Part shown: positions 52,208 through 61,095 of the stretch, one piece after another
Numbering within the stretch: the first letter of the stretch is position 1
Layout of the letters: each line of letters begins with the position of its first letter
From: Chromobacterium haemolyticum
GTDB lineage: Bacteria; Pseudomonadota; Gammaproteobacteria; Burkholderiales; Chromobacteriaceae
Length of the DNA stretch: 64,000 bases
Assembly (NCBI RefSeq): GCF_002081825.1
Contig: NZ_MUKU01000005.1
Span: forward strand, 62,001-126,000
Reading direction: 5' to 3'
Program-made: the position numbers and the translations under genes
Notes under the pieces: generated by a model
The model's database searches: none
The model's input: the letters and a program-made list of their open reading frames with translations, nothing else
Told to the model about the DNA's origin: nothing

Positions 52208-52989
52208 ATGAGCAAAAGCATCATTTCCGACATGGATGGAGTGATCTATCGGGGCAAGCAACTGATTCCGGGCGCGCGCGATTTCGTTAACCGCCTGACG
52301 CAGGGCGGCACGCCTTTTCTGTTTCTGACCAATAACGCGGAGCAGACGCCGCTGGACCTGAGGCTGAAGCTGGAGGGCCTGGGCATCAACGGAGTGACGG
52401 AAGACAACTTCATCACCAGCGCGATGGCTACGGCGATGTTCCTGCGCAGCCAGACGCGCAAAGCGATGCCCACCGCCTACGTGGTGGGGGGGGGGCCGGC
52501 TTGATCAATGAGTTGTATAACGTGGGTTTTTCCATTTCCGAATCTCGCCCGGATTACGTGGTGGTGGCCAAGTCCCAGACCTTTAGTTTCGAGCAGATCA
52601 AGAAGGCGGTTCGCTTCATCGACCAGGGCGCCAAATTCATCGGCACCAACCCGGACATGATCGACCCGATAGAGGGCGGCGGCTACGAGCCGGCCGCCGG
52701 CACGCTGCTGGCCGCCATCGAGGCAGCCACCGGCAAGAAGCCCTATATCGTGGGCAAGCCCAATTCGTTGATGATGATGCTGGCCACCCGAAAGCTGGGC
52801 GTGTATCCGGAAGAGGCGGTGATGATAGGCGACCGCATGGATACCGACATCGTCGGCGGCATAGAGGCCGGCATGGGCACCGCGCTGGTGTTGTCCGGGG
52901 TGTCGTCTCGCGAGTCCATGGAGCAGTTCCCCTATCAGCCGGACTATGTGTTCGAGAGTGTGGCGGAGATTGATCCGCAAGCCTTGTAA
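52208..52989 (+). pseudogene. nagD: NagD-like HAD phosphatase, frameshifted at a G10 tract
   Basis: The first frame (MSKSIISDMDGVIYRGK, catalytic Asp8 and Asp10) runs to TGA at 52502-52504. The second frame, from about 52495, continues the family: LINELYNVGFSISESRPDYV, IGTNPDMIDP, VGKPNSLMMMLA and GDRMDTDIVGG. The join is a run of ten G at 52486-52495. With eight or eleven G the frame would be continuous and read VVGGAGLINELYNVGF, matching VVGEGALIHELYKAGF of E. coli NagD. As written, the product stops after 98 residues. Either this is slippage-based ON/OFF switching, a fixed mutation, or a homopolymer error in the assembly. Otherwise about 260 residues of an intact HAD-IIA phosphatase are present. 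Confidence 0.85.
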
Positions 52990-53022
52990 AGGATTGCCGG
53001 CCAGGTTGGCGCGGGCGAAAAC

Positions 53023-53055
53023 AGGGCCGTTCCAGCGGGAACGGCCCTATTGTTT
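53023..53055. terminator. Bidirectional terminator between nagD and the helicase gene
   Basis: AGGGCCGTTCC pairs with GGAACGGCCCT around AGCG. ATTGTTTG follows on the plus strand and GTTTTCG on the minus strand. It serves the two convergent genes. Confidence 0.75.
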
Positions 53056-53087
53056 GAGCACGCCGTTGGGCTCGGCGCCGAGGGCGC

Positions 53088-54347
53088 TTAGCGTGGCTCG
53101 GCCTGCGCTTGGGCGGCGGCTTCCCGCAGCTTGTCTTTCTTGCTCTTGCGTTTGCCCTTGACGCCGCCGTTGTCGGTCGACGCGTTCGGAGCCGCGGCCG
53201 GGCTGGCGGCGATGGGCTCGAAGCCGGCGATCCGTTCGCGCGGCAGCCGCAGTCCTTGGCGTTTTTCTATCAATTGGAAATGCGCGGCGCAGTCGGTGCT
53301 GACGAAGCTGATGGCTTCGCCGCTGGCGCCGGCGCGGCCGGTGCGGCCGATGCGGTGAGTGTAGTCTACCGGAGATCGCGGCAAGTCGTAGTTGATCACC
53401 ACCGGTAGGCGAGCGATGTCGATGCCGCGCGCGGCCACATCGGTGGCCACCAGCACTTGCAGACGGCCGGATTTGAGGTCGGCCAGCACCTGGCCGCGTT
53501 GTCCCTGGCTGCAATCGCCGTGTAGCGCGGCGGCGCGGACGCCGGCGGCCTGCAGCTTGCCGGCCACTCGGTCGGCGCTGTGGCGGCTGGCCACGAAGAC
53601 CAGAGCCCGCTCCCAGCCATGGATTTGCAGCAGATGGCGCAGCAGCATGGTGCGCCGGCCGGCGTCCACTTCGATGGCGCGCTGGCGGATGTCCGGCGCG
53701 GCGGCGTCCTCGGGCGCGATGTCGATGCGCTGCGGCTGGTTCAGCAGTCGTTCCGCCAGCGTACGCACGGAGGGAGGGAACGTGGCGGAGAACAGCAGGT
53801 TCTGCCGGTAGGGAGGCAGCTGCGCCAGCAAGCTGGCCAGTTCGTCGGCAAAGCCGAGGTCGAGGAGGCGATCGGCCTCGTCCAGCACCAGAGTGTCGAC
53901 GGAGGAAAGCCGCAGCGCATTGTGCGCCAGCAGGTCCAGCAACCGGCCGGGCGTGGCCGCTACGATGTCGGCGCCGCCGCGCAGGGCCATCATCTGGGGA
54001 TTGATGGAAACGCCGCCAAAGACCACGGCGATCTTGGGCCGGCGCGGCAGGCTTTGGGACAGTTGGCGCAGGGCATCGCCCACTTGCGCCGCCAGCTCCC
54101 GCGTAGGGAGCAGGATCAGCGTTTGCGCCTGGCGCGGCGCGGCTTGGCGGCCCGCCAGCCATTGCTGCAACAGCGGCAGGCAGTAGGCCGCGGTTTTGCC
54201 GGAGCCGGTTTGCGCGGTGGCCAGCACGTCGTGGCCTTGCAGAATGGCGGGGACGGCGGCGAGCTGAACGGCGGTGGGGGCCGGATAGCCTTGATCGCTT
54301 GCGGCCTGGGCCAGGGCGGGCGACAGGCCCAGTGAGGTGAATGACAT
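53088..54347 (-). CDS. rhlE: DEAD-box RNA helicase, RhlE-like
   Basis: A 419-residue superfamily 2 RNA helicase. In order: Q-motif region (MSFTSLGLSPALAQAASDQG then PTAVQLAAVP), motif I AQTGSGKTAAY, PTRELAAQ, motif II VLDEADRLLDLGF, motif III SATFPPS, VATDVAARGIDIA and motif VI HRIGRTGRAG. The first 20 residues match RhlE of E. coli well, and the tail (about 380-419) is basic and Lys-rich. RhlE-type helicases remodel RNA in ribosome assembly and mRNA decay. I start at the ATG at 54347; the open frame to 54491 is upstream sequence. Confidence 0.88.
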   Translation of the reverse strand: MSFTSLGLSPALAQAASDQGYPAPTAVQLAAVPAILQGHDVLATAQTGSGKTAAYCLPLLQQWLAGRQAAPRQAQTLILLPTRELAAQVGDALRQLSQSLPRRPKIAVVFGGVSINPQMMALRGGADIVAATPGRLLDLLAHNALRLSSVDTLVLDEADRLLDLGFADELASLLAQLPPYRQNLLFSATFPPSVRTLAERLLNQPQRIDIAPEDAAAPDIRQRAIEVDAGRRTMLLRHLLQIHGWERALVFVASRHSADRVAGKLQAAGVRAAALHGDCSQGQRGQVLADLKSGRLQVLVATDVAARGIDIARLPVVINYDLPRSPVDYTHRIGRTGRAGASGEAISFVSTDCAAHFQLIEKRQGLRLPRERIAGFEPIAASPAAAPNASTDNGGVKGKRKSKKDKLREAAAQAQAEPR

Positions 54348-54508
54348 GGGGGGCGTTGACGGCGATGGTGCTTGAAGCGGCAGGAGTATCGGCGCTGTCC
54401 GCGGCCGGGTCAAGCGGGGCGTGGCGTCGCCGCAACGCGCGTTGCGCAGCGGGAAGTTCCGTTTGCGAGTACTATCTGGGCTCGCTATCAAGTTAAAGTC
54501 ATACGCAC

Positions 54509-55897
54509 ATGCAAACAGAAGTCAAAGAGAAACCCCGCTACGCCCTAGTGGCCTCGGTCCAGTTGCCCGATGTCAGCGATGTCGAGTTCGAGGCCTCGCT
54601 CACCGAACTGAGCGAACTGGCCAAGACCCTGGGCTTCCAAGTGGTGCGGACCTTTGTGCAAAAGCGTAACAGCTTCGACCGCACCGCCTATATGGGGGTG
54701 GGTAAGCTCGAGGAAATCAGCCAGTTCGTCAACCGCGGTCTTCGCAACGACGAGCTGGAAGACGCGCCGCCGGCGCTGGACGCCGACACCGTGGAGATCG
54801 ATGCCTTGCTGGTGGACCACGAAATTTCGCCGTCGCAGGCGCGCAATCTGGAGTTGGCCGTCGGTTGCGAGGTGATGGATCGCACCATGGTCATCCTGGA
54901 GATCTTCCACCGCAACGCCCGCTCGCGCGCGGCGCGCGCCCAAGTGGAAATCGCCCGTCTCGGTTATATGGCGCCGCGCTTGCGCGAGGCGGCCAAGCTG
55001 GCCGGGCCGCAAGGCCGGCAGCGCAGCGGCATGGGCGGGCGCGGCGCCGGCGAATCGCATACCGAGCTGGACCGGCGCAAGGTGCGCGACCGCATCGCCG
55101 AACTGCAACGCGAAATCGTCGCGATGGAACTGGAGCGCAAGACTCAGCGCGCGCGCCGGCTGGAGCGTCAGGGCCAAGGCCTGGGCGGGGTGTCGCTGGT
55201 GGGTTACACCAACGCCGGCAAGTCCACGCTGATGCGCGCCTTGACCGGCAGCGAAGTGCTGGTGGCCAATAAATTGTTCGCCACCCTGGACACCACGGTG
55301 CGCGCCATCTACCCGGAAAGCGTGCCGCGGGTGCTGGTCAGCGATACCGTGGGCTTCATCAAGAATCTGCCTCACGGCCTGGTGGCCTCCTTCAAGTCCA
55401 CGCTAGAAGAAGCGCTGGATGCGGCCTTGCTGTTGCATGTGATCGACGCCAGCGATCCGGGTTTCCAGCGTCAGCTGGAGGTCACGGACGAGGTGCTGGG
55501 GGAAATCGGCGCCGACGAGGTGCCGCGCATCCGGGTGTTCAACAAGATCGACCATGTCGGCGACGAGGCGGCGCAGGCCGCCTGGACGGACGAACTGCGG
55601 CAGCGCTACCCGGACTGCGTGGTGATGAGCGCGCGTCGCCCCGAGGAAGTAGCCGAGTTGCGCGCCCTCATCGTCGCCTTCTTCCAGCGCGATCTGGAGG
55701 AGGGCGAGCTGCTGTTGCCGTGGTCGGCGCAGCAGTTGCGCGGCGAGATCTACAGTCACTGCCAAGTGCTGGAAGAGCGCGCGGACGAAGAGGGCAGCTG
55801 GTTCCGCGTGCGCGGCGAGCCGGAGAAACTGCGCAGCCTGCGAGAGCAACTGAACCCCGGCTCGCAGGGGCGAGAGAAGGAACACTGGGAAGTCTGA
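54509..55897 (+). CDS. hflX: Ribosome-associated GTPase HflX
   Basis: A 462-residue GTPase. The N-terminal HflX domain (about 10-200) contains FDRTAYMGVGKLEEI, VDHEISPSQARNLE and the glycine-rich RQRSGMGGRGAGESHTELDR. The G domain has G1 GYTNAGKS (232-239), G3 DTVGFIKNLP and G4 NKID. HflX rescues stalled ribosomes, especially after heat stress. Often it sits next to hfq; here it is alone, upstream of yheS. The stop codon TGA forms the first bases of the next repeat element (TGAACCTGTTC). Confidence 0.94.
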   Translation: MQTEVKEKPRYALVASVQLPDVSDVEFEASLTELSELAKTLGFQVVRTFVQKRNSFDRTAYMGVGKLEEISQFVNRGLRNDELEDAPPALDADTVEIDALLVDHEISPSQARNLELAVGCEVMDRTMVILEIFHRNARSRAARAQVEIARLGYMAPRLREAAKLAGPQGRQRSGMGGRGAGESHTELDRRKVRDRIAELQREIVAMELERKTQRARRLERQGQGLGGVSLVGYTNAGKSTLMRALTGSEVLVANKLFATLDTTVRAIYPESVPRVLVSDTVGFIKNLPHGLVASFKSTLEEALDAALLLHVIDASDPGFQRQLEVTDEVLGEIGADEVPRIRVFNKIDHVGDEAAQAAWTDELRQRYPDCVVMSARRPEEVAELRALIVAFFQRDLEEGELLLPWSAQQLRGEIYSHCQVLEERADEEGSWFRVRGEPEKLRSLREQLNPGSQGREKEHWEV

Positions 55898-55926
55898 ACC
55901 TGTTCAAAGTCTGCCGCGTTTCGTGA
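55897..55926 (+). repeat. Truncated repeat end abutting the hflX stop codon
   Basis: AACCTGTTCAAAGTCTGCCG is the 'CAAAGTCT' version of the family terminus without the rest of the element. It is joined to the complete inverted copy at 55927, echoing the compound arrangement at 18031-18207. Confidence 0.6.
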
Positions 55927-56070
55927 GAGCCTGTTTACGATCTGCTGCGCGCCGGCGATACGGCGTTGAAAACAATTTCGAAATGCTCAGTACCGTGTGC
56001 ACACTCCGCTTTCTCAGCGGTTTTCGCCTCGTTTTGCTCTAGCTCGCGACACTTTGAGCAGGCTTTGAGA
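55927..56070 (-). repeat. Dispersed repeat, full copy in reverse orientation
   Basis: Starts GAGCCTGTTTACGATCTGC and ends CACTTTGAGCAGGCTTTGAG. The reverse complement contains GCGAGCTAGAGC, GAGGCGAAAACCGCTGAG, GGTACTGAGCATTTCGAA and CAACGCCGTATCGCC, matching the copies at 18066 and 50920. This copy has one terminus of each version. Confidence 0.85.
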
Positions 56071-56161
56071 GTCGATGGCTCAGTTGTGGCGGCGCGGGGG
56101 CGTTCGTCTGCTTTCGGAGGACGCCCCCGTCGCCCGGCGTTTCGCGGATAGAGCGCATCTG

Positions 56162-56167
56162 TATAAT
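56162..56167 (+). promoter_or_regulatory. Candidate -10 element of yheS
   Basis: Perfect TATAAT, 125 bases upstream of the yheS start. The -35 region at 17-base spacing (around GTTTCG) is weak. Confidence 0.4.
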
Positions 56168-56291
56168 CCCTCCCGTGCCTTCGGCCTTTGTCCGCCGGCA
56201 CGGTTAATTCATGGCATTCCGCCGGGACGCAAGTGGTCGCCGGGCTGCTGTTTTCTTGCTTCCTAAAAATTCTGCAACACTGCTATTCCCA

Positions 56292-57959
56292 ATGATCATT
56301 CTGAAAAACGTGGCTTTGCGTCGCGGCACTAAAGTCTTGCTGGACGGCGCGACAGTCAATATCAACCCCGGTGAGAAGGTTGGCCTGGTAGGACGCAACG
56401 GCGCGGGCAAGTCCTCGCTGTTCGCGGTCTTGAACGGCAGCCTGCACGAAGACGGCGGCGATTTCTCCATTCCCAGCCAGTGGCGCATGGCGCAAGTGGC
56501 GCAGGACATGCCGGAAACCTCCCAGACCGCCACCGAGTTCGTGGTGGAGGGCGATACCGCCTTGCTGGCGGCGCGGCGCGAAGTGGCCGAGGCCGAGGCA
56601 GGCGAGGATTACATGCGCATGGCGCACGCCTACACCGCGCTGAACGACGCCGGCGAGCATGACGCCCCGGCGCGGGCGCAGGCGCTGATCCTGGGCCTGG
56701 GCTTTAGCGTGGCCGAGCTGCAGCAACCGGTGAACAGTTTCTCCGGCGGCTGGCGCATGCGTCTGCAACTGGCGCGGGCGCTGATGTGCCCGTCCGATCT
56801 CTTGCTGCTGGACGAACCGACCAACCACTTGGACTTGGACGCTCTAGTCTGGCTTGAAGCCTGGCTCAAACAGTACGCCGGCACCATGGTGGTGATCAGC
56901 CATGACCGCGAATTCCTGGACGCGGTGACCAATGTCACTCTGCACATCGACCACGGCAAGCTGGTGCGTTACGGCGGCAACTACAGCAAGTTCGAAGACA
57001 TGCGCGCCGAGCAGATGATTCTGCAGCAGGCCGCGCAGGCCAAGCAGCAGGAAAAGATCGCGCACCTGCAAAAGTTCATCGATCGCTTCAAGGCCAAGGC
57101 CAGCAAGGCCAAGCAGGCGCAAAGCCGCGTCAAGGCGCTGGAGCGGATGGAGAAGATCGCGCCGGTGCTGGCCGACGCCGATTTCCAGTTCGAGTTCAAG
57201 GAACCGGGCAGTCTGCCCAACCCGATGCTGACCATGTCGCAGGCCTCGTTCGGCTATCCGGCGGAGGAAGGGGCGGCGGAAGGCGCGCCGCCCATCGTGA
57301 TCGTCAACGGGGTGAACCGCTCGGTGCTGGCTGGCCAGCGCATCGGCATCCTGGGCGCCAACGGCCAAGGCAAATCCACACTGGTGAAAACGGTGGCCGA
57401 GGCGCTGACGGCCACCGGCGGCGAGATCATCCGCGGCAAAGGTTTGAACATCGGCTACTTCTCACAGCAGGAGCTGGACGTGCTGCGGCCGGAAGACGAT
57501 CCGTTGCAGCATATGCTGCGATTGGCGCGCGAGACGCCGGCGCAGCTGCGTCCGCCGGCCAATGATTGCCGCGAACAGGGCCTGCGTAATTTCCTCGGCA
57601 CCTTCAATTTCAGCGGCGACATGGTCAAGCAGGCAGTGGGCAGCATGAGCGGCGGAGAGAAGGCGCGGCTGGTGTTGTGCATGATTGTTTGGCTGCGCCC
57701 CAATCTATTGCTGCTGGATGAACCGACCAACCATCTGGACCTGGCCACGCGCGAGGCCTTGAGCGTGGCGCTGAACGAGTTCGAGGGTTCGGTGATGCTG
57801 GTCAGCCACGACCGCGCGCTGCTGCGCGCGGTCTGCGACGAGTTCTGGCTGGTGTCGCGCGGCGGCGTCAGCGATTTTGACGGTGATCTGGACGATTACC
57901 AGGTCTACCTGTTGGAAGAAGCCAAGCGCCGACGCGAAGAGGCCGCCGGCAAGCGCTGA
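56292..57959 (+). CDS. yheS: ABC-F family ATPase YheS
   Basis: A 555-residue protein with two ABC ATPase domains and no membrane segments. The N-terminus MIILKNVALRRGTKVLLDGA and Walker A GLVGRNGAGKSS, the linker with HLQKFIDRFKAKASKAKQAQ, the second domain LGANGQGKSTLVKT, and the closing FDGDLDDYQVYLLEEAKRR all follow E. coli YheS. It is about 80 residues shorter than the 637-residue E. coli protein because the C-terminal coiled coil is missing. ABC-F proteins act in the ribosomal E site to relieve stalling. The ATG at 56292 gives the family N-terminus; an upstream ATG at 56211 adds unrelated sequence. Confidence 0.9.
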   Translation: MIILKNVALRRGTKVLLDGATVNINPGEKVGLVGRNGAGKSSLFAVLNGSLHEDGGDFSIPSQWRMAQVAQDMPETSQTATEFVVEGDTALLAARREVAEAEAGEDYMRMAHAYTALNDAGEHDAPARAQALILGLGFSVAELQQPVNSFSGGWRMRLQLARALMCPSDLLLLDEPTNHLDLDALVWLEAWLKQYAGTMVVISHDREFLDAVTNVTLHIDHGKLVRYGGNYSKFEDMRAEQMILQQAAQAKQQEKIAHLQKFIDRFKAKASKAKQAQSRVKALERMEKIAPVLADADFQFEFKEPGSLPNPMLTMSQASFGYPAEEGAAEGAPPIVIVNGVNRSVLAGQRIGILGANGQGKSTLVKTVAEALTATGGEIIRGKGLNIGYFSQQELDVLRPEDDPLQHMLRLARETPAQLRPPANDCREQGLRNFLGTFNFSGDMVKQAVGSMSGGEKARLVLCMIVWLRPNLLLLDEPTNHLDLATREALSVALNEFEGSVMLVSHDRALLRAVCDEFWLVSRGGVSDFDGDLDDYQVYLLEEAKRRREEAAGKR

Positions 57960-57998
57960 GGGGCGGCGGCAGGCCCGCCCGCAGTCGGAAAAGTCATA

Positions 57999-58039
57999 AA
58001 AGGCAGTGTCGCCATGGATCGTGGCGGCGCTGCCTTTTT
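57999..58039 (+). terminator. Intrinsic terminator after yheS
   Basis: AAGGCAGTGTCGCCA pairs with TGGCGGCGCTGCCTT (GU pairs included) around TGGATCG, followed by TTTTGGTTT. It also separates yheS from convergent msrB. Confidence 0.85.
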
Positions 58040-58076
58040 GGTTTGGGGTTCAGTTCAGCGGCAGACCTGGGCGGCC

Positions 58077-58469
58077 TCAAGGCTTGGGCGTGAAGCCCAG
58101 CGCCACCGAGTTGATGCAATAACGCTCGCCGCTGGGCTCGGGGCCGTCCGGAAACACATGGCCCAGGTGGGCGTCGCATTCGGAGCAGCGCACCTCGGTG
58201 CGAACCATGCCGTGCGAGGTGTCGACGATGCGGGCGATGCGCGCGCAGGCGGCTTCGGCCCAGAAGCTGGGCCAGCCGCAGCCGGGGTCGTATTTGGCGT
58301 CGCTGTGGAATAGCAGGGTGCCGCAGCAGACGCAGTGGTAATCGCCGTTTTCAGTGCGGGTATAGTGTTCGCCGCTGAACGGGTGTTCGGTGCCGGCCTG
58401 GCGGGTGACGCGGTATTGTTCCGGCGTCAGTTGTCTTTGCCATTCCTGATCGGTTTTTTGCAGGGTCAT
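58077..58469 (-). CDS. msrB: Peptide methionine (R)-S-oxide reductase MsrB
   Basis: A 130-residue repair enzyme reducing the R epimer of methionine sulfoxide. Catalytic Cys118 is in GERYCINSVAL. Cys64 in DPGCGWPSFW is the candidate resolving cysteine. Zinc ligands are the pairs Cys46/Cys49 (CVCC) and Cys95/Cys98 (CSEC). RTEVRCSECDAHLGHVFPDGP is typical. It has no signal peptide, so it acts in the cytoplasm. It is transcribed alone. Confidence 0.95.
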   Translation of the reverse strand: MTLQKTDQEWQRQLTPEQYRVTRQAGTEHPFSGEHYTRTENGDYHCVCCGTLLFHSDAKYDPGCGWPSFWAEAACARIARIVDTSHGMVRTEVRCSECDAHLGHVFPDGPEPSGERYCINSVALGFTPKP

Positions 58470-59079
58470 GGTGTGCTCCTTTGCGGATGGTTCAAGCCTA
58501 TTTTAGGGCCGAGCGCGGCTGCGGTACATCCGGCCTTAAGGTTTTGCTTGCCTGCGGCGCGGGTGGCGAGGGCGGTGACGGGCTCCTGTCCTGCCCTTTA
58601 GTCGTGCCGGCGCGCCGTGGATGACAGCAACCGCATGGGGAGGGCGGGAGAGCATGTCCTAACTATTTTATTAATATATTTATTTAATAGTAAACGCTTC
58701 AGAATAGCGCCTCTGTTTTCAAGCGTTCTGCGATTTTTCGTCTTTCCTCCAGGACGGTGTACTATATTTGATACAAAAATCATTATCTGTTGTAAATTTT
58801 TGTTGTTTTTATTGGGGCGGGCCATCAGAGTGGCGGCAGTGTCCGGCGCCGGCCGATCCGTCCGTGAGAAAGAATCGGGAGGGCATCTTGGCATGCCGTG
58901 ACGTGTGTGGATCAAGCGATTTATAAGCGCCTGTCCAAAGCCCTGCGAGCAAGACGAGGCAAGGTCTTGCGGCTGAAGACGAGGAATAAACAGGCGCTGG
59001 AGGGGCACTCTGAAGAAGGATTCGCCGTGTTGCGCCTCAGGGGCGCAGCGGACTTTGAACAGGCTATTAAGGGGACTTC
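58470..59079. other. AT-rich intergenic region upstream of the copper-oxidase cluster
   Basis: About 610 bases. The msrB promoter lies at its left edge. 58655-58705 and 58755-58820 are strikingly AT-rich (runs such as TTATTAATATATTTATTTAA) and hold several possible -10 elements for the rightward cluster. 58926-59069 is a repeat copy. A 95-codon frame at 58617 has no family features and is not called. Confidence 0.6.
58926..59069 (+). repeat. Dispersed repeat, diverged full-length copy
   Basis: Left end GCGCCTGTCCAAAGCCCTGC, right end GCGGACTTTGAACAGGCTATTAA. The interior keeps the spacing and some blocks (GCGAGCAAGACGAGGCAAGG, GGCTGAAGACG) but is diverged after that. It ends immediately before the GGGGA ribosome binding site of the oxidase gene. 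Confidence 0.75.
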
Positions 59080-61095
59080 ATGTTGAAGCTTGGAAACGGA
59101 TTGATGACGCTGGCGAGCGGTGTTCTCGGCTTGTCATGGCTGCTGTGTCCTGAAGTGAGCGCGGCGGCCGCCACCGGCATCGTGGCGGTGAATAGCGGGC
59201 AGTGCTTGAATGTCGGGGGCGGTTCGACCCAGTCCGGGGCCGGCATCATTCAATGGCCCTGCTCGGCGGGAAGCAATGAGCAATGGACGTTTGTGCCCCT
59301 GGCAAACGGTTTCTATCACATCGTCTCGCAGAAATCGCAGATGTGCCTGAATGTGCCGGCTTCAAGCCGCAATCAGGGCGTCCAGCTGATTCAATGGCCA
59401 TGTCAAGGCGTTGCGGTGGCCAATGACCAGTGGAAAATCCAGCCGGTGGATGTCGGTACTTACCATATCGTGTCCGCATCCAGCGGCCAGTGCGTGAACA
59501 TCTTCTCCGGCGTTGCGACGCAGGGAACCAAGGTGGTGCAATGGCCTTGCCAGGGCAAGGCGCAGGTGAACGACCAGTTCATGTTCGATTATCCCGGCGC
59601 CAAAAGCACGGCGCTCCCTTCGGCCTGGAGTGGTGTGATTCCTCTGCCGGTCACCCCGGTGGGCGTCGCCAATCTGCCGGACAACAAGTTGATGATGTGG
59701 TCCGCAGATTTTCCCGACGCCTTCAGCGGGGACAGCGGCAATGGCAATAGCAAGACCTATACCGCGCTGTTCGACGCGGCGAAGAACACTCCGCTGCCGT
59801 TGACGGTGGTGACCACCGGCGCGAACCTGTTCTGCCCCGGCACGTCGATGTTGCCCAACGGCAATCTATTGATCAACGGCGGTTCCAGCAGCCCTAAAAC
59901 ACAGATATACGATTGGGCGGCCAAGCGTTGGAGCGCCAGCGGCAATATGAACATCCCGCGGGGCTATGAGGCGAATACTGTGTTGTCGGATGGCCGGGTG
60001 CTGACTTTGGGCGGTTCCTGGAGCGGCGGCTATAACAGCAAGAGCCGGCCCAATCGCAGCGGGGAGGTATGGGACAGCGGCCATTGGAAAGTGCTTGCCG
60101 GCGTGCCGGAAAACAATGTGATTGGTCCCGATCCGCAGGACGCCAATGGCAGCGTGTACCGCGGCGACAACCATTTATGGCTGTTCGCCAGCAGCGGCGG
60201 GACGGTGTTCCATGCCGGCCCCAGCGCTCAGATGAATTGGATAGGCACCAGCGGACCCGGCAGCATCGTCTCGGCGGGGACGCGCGGCAATGATCCTTAC
60301 AGCATCAACGGCAATGCGGTGATGTTTGACGCCGGCCTGATTCTGAAGCTGGGCGGCGCGCCGGCTTATCAGCAGAACACGGGCACCACCTATGCGAGCA
60401 ACTCGGCCCATCTGATCGATATCCGCGGCGGACCCAAGGCCCAGGTGAAGGTGAAGTCGCTGCCCGGAATGAGCTATCGCCGAGCATTCGCCAATGCGGT
60501 GGCCTTGCCCGACGGCGACGTGGTGGTGGTGGGCGGACAGACGATACCGCAGCCGTTCACGGATTCCTATGCGGTGCTGACGCCGGAGCTGTGGAGTTCG
60601 GCGAAACAGGTGTTCCAGCCCTTGAAGCCCATGCAGGTGCCGCGGACCTACCATAGCACGGCGATCCTGTTGCAGGATGGGCGAGTGTTTGTCGGCGGCG
60701 GCGGCTTGTGCGGCGCCGGCTGCCCGCAAAATCACTTGAACGCGGAGATCCTGAGCCCTCCTTATTTGTTGAACGCGGACGGCAGCCCGGCGGCTCGGCC
60801 GGTGATTAGCGCCGCGCCGACGCAGGCGCGGCCGGGGAGCGTGATCGAAGTGAAAACGCAGCAGGCGGCGAGCCAGTTCGCCTTGATGAGGCTGTCCGCG
60901 GTGACGCATTCGGTCAACAACGATCAGCGTCGGATCGCTTTGTCGGTGTCGCAGCTTGCGCCAATGTCTGGGGAAATGCGCTATTCCCTGCAGATTCCGG
61001 CGGATAGCGGCATGGTTTTGCCGGGCTACTACATGTTGTTCGCGATGAGTCCGCAAGGGGTGCCCAGTGTCGCTCGCATCATCGCCATCAATTAA
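59080..61095 (+). CDS. Secreted galactose-oxidase-like copper radical oxidase with ricin-B lectin domain
   Basis: A 671-residue exported protein. Signal peptide about 1-30 (LASGVLGLSWLLCPEVSAAA). A ricin-type beta-trefoil lectin spans about 33-170, with repeated QWPC blocks at 58, 105 and 154. The kelch-type galactose-oxidase domain spans about 180-565, followed by the C-terminal Ig-like domain. All copper-radical residues are present: Cys252 (LFCPGTSM) and Tyr296 (GYEANT) for the Tyr-Cys cofactor, Trp314, Tyr524/His525 (RTYHST) and His610 (VTHSVN). Such enzymes oxidise primary alcohols to aldehydes and release H2O2. The lectin suggests a glycan target. The cytochrome gene overlaps its 3' end by 29 bases and an SCO gene follows, suggesting copper loading and electron handling. 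Confidence 0.9.
   Translation: MLKLGNGLMTLASGVLGLSWLLCPEVSAAAATGIVAVNSGQCLNVGGGSTQSGAGIIQWPCSAGSNEQWTFVPLANGFYHIVSQKSQMCLNVPASSRNQGVQLIQWPCQGVAVANDQWKIQPVDVGTYHIVSASSGQCVNIFSGVATQGTKVVQWPCQGKAQVNDQFMFDYPGAKSTALPSAWSGVIPLPVTPVGVANLPDNKLMMWSADFPDAFSGDSGNGNSKTYTALFDAAKNTPLPLTVVTTGANLFCPGTSMLPNGNLLINGGSSSPKTQIYDWAAKRWSASGNMNIPRGYEANTVLSDGRVLTLGGSWSGGYNSKSRPNRSGEVWDSGHWKVLAGVPENNVIGPDPQDANGSVYRGDNHLWLFASSGGTVFHAGPSAQMNWIGTSGPGSIVSAGTRGNDPYSINGNAVMFDAGLILKLGGAPAYQQNTGTTYASNSAHLIDIRGGPKAQVKVKSLPGMSYRRAFANAVALPDGDVVVVGGQTIPQPFTDSYAVLTPELWSSAKQVFQPLKPMQVPRTYHSTAILLQDGRVFVGGGGLCGAGCPQNHLNAEILSPPYLLNADGSPAARPVISAAPTQARPGSVIEVKTQQAASQFALMRLSAVTHSVNNDQRRIALSVSQLAPMSGEMRYSLQIPADSGMVLPGYYMLFAMSPQGVPSVARIIAIN

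Larger units (their letters stand above)
55898..56291. other. Intergenic region between hflX and yheS
   Basis: About 390 bases. 55897-56070 is repeat DNA. The remainder carries the presumed yheS promoter with a perfect TATAAT at 56162-56167 and a long AT-rich leader just before the start. Reading frames here are not gene-like. Confidence 0.55.

Noticed and set aside
58617-58901. 94-codon frame in the AT-rich region before the copper oxidase
   Set aside because: Composition reflects AT-rich DNA (Ile, Leu, Phe) followed by random Gly/Arg; no ribosome binding site and no family resemblance.
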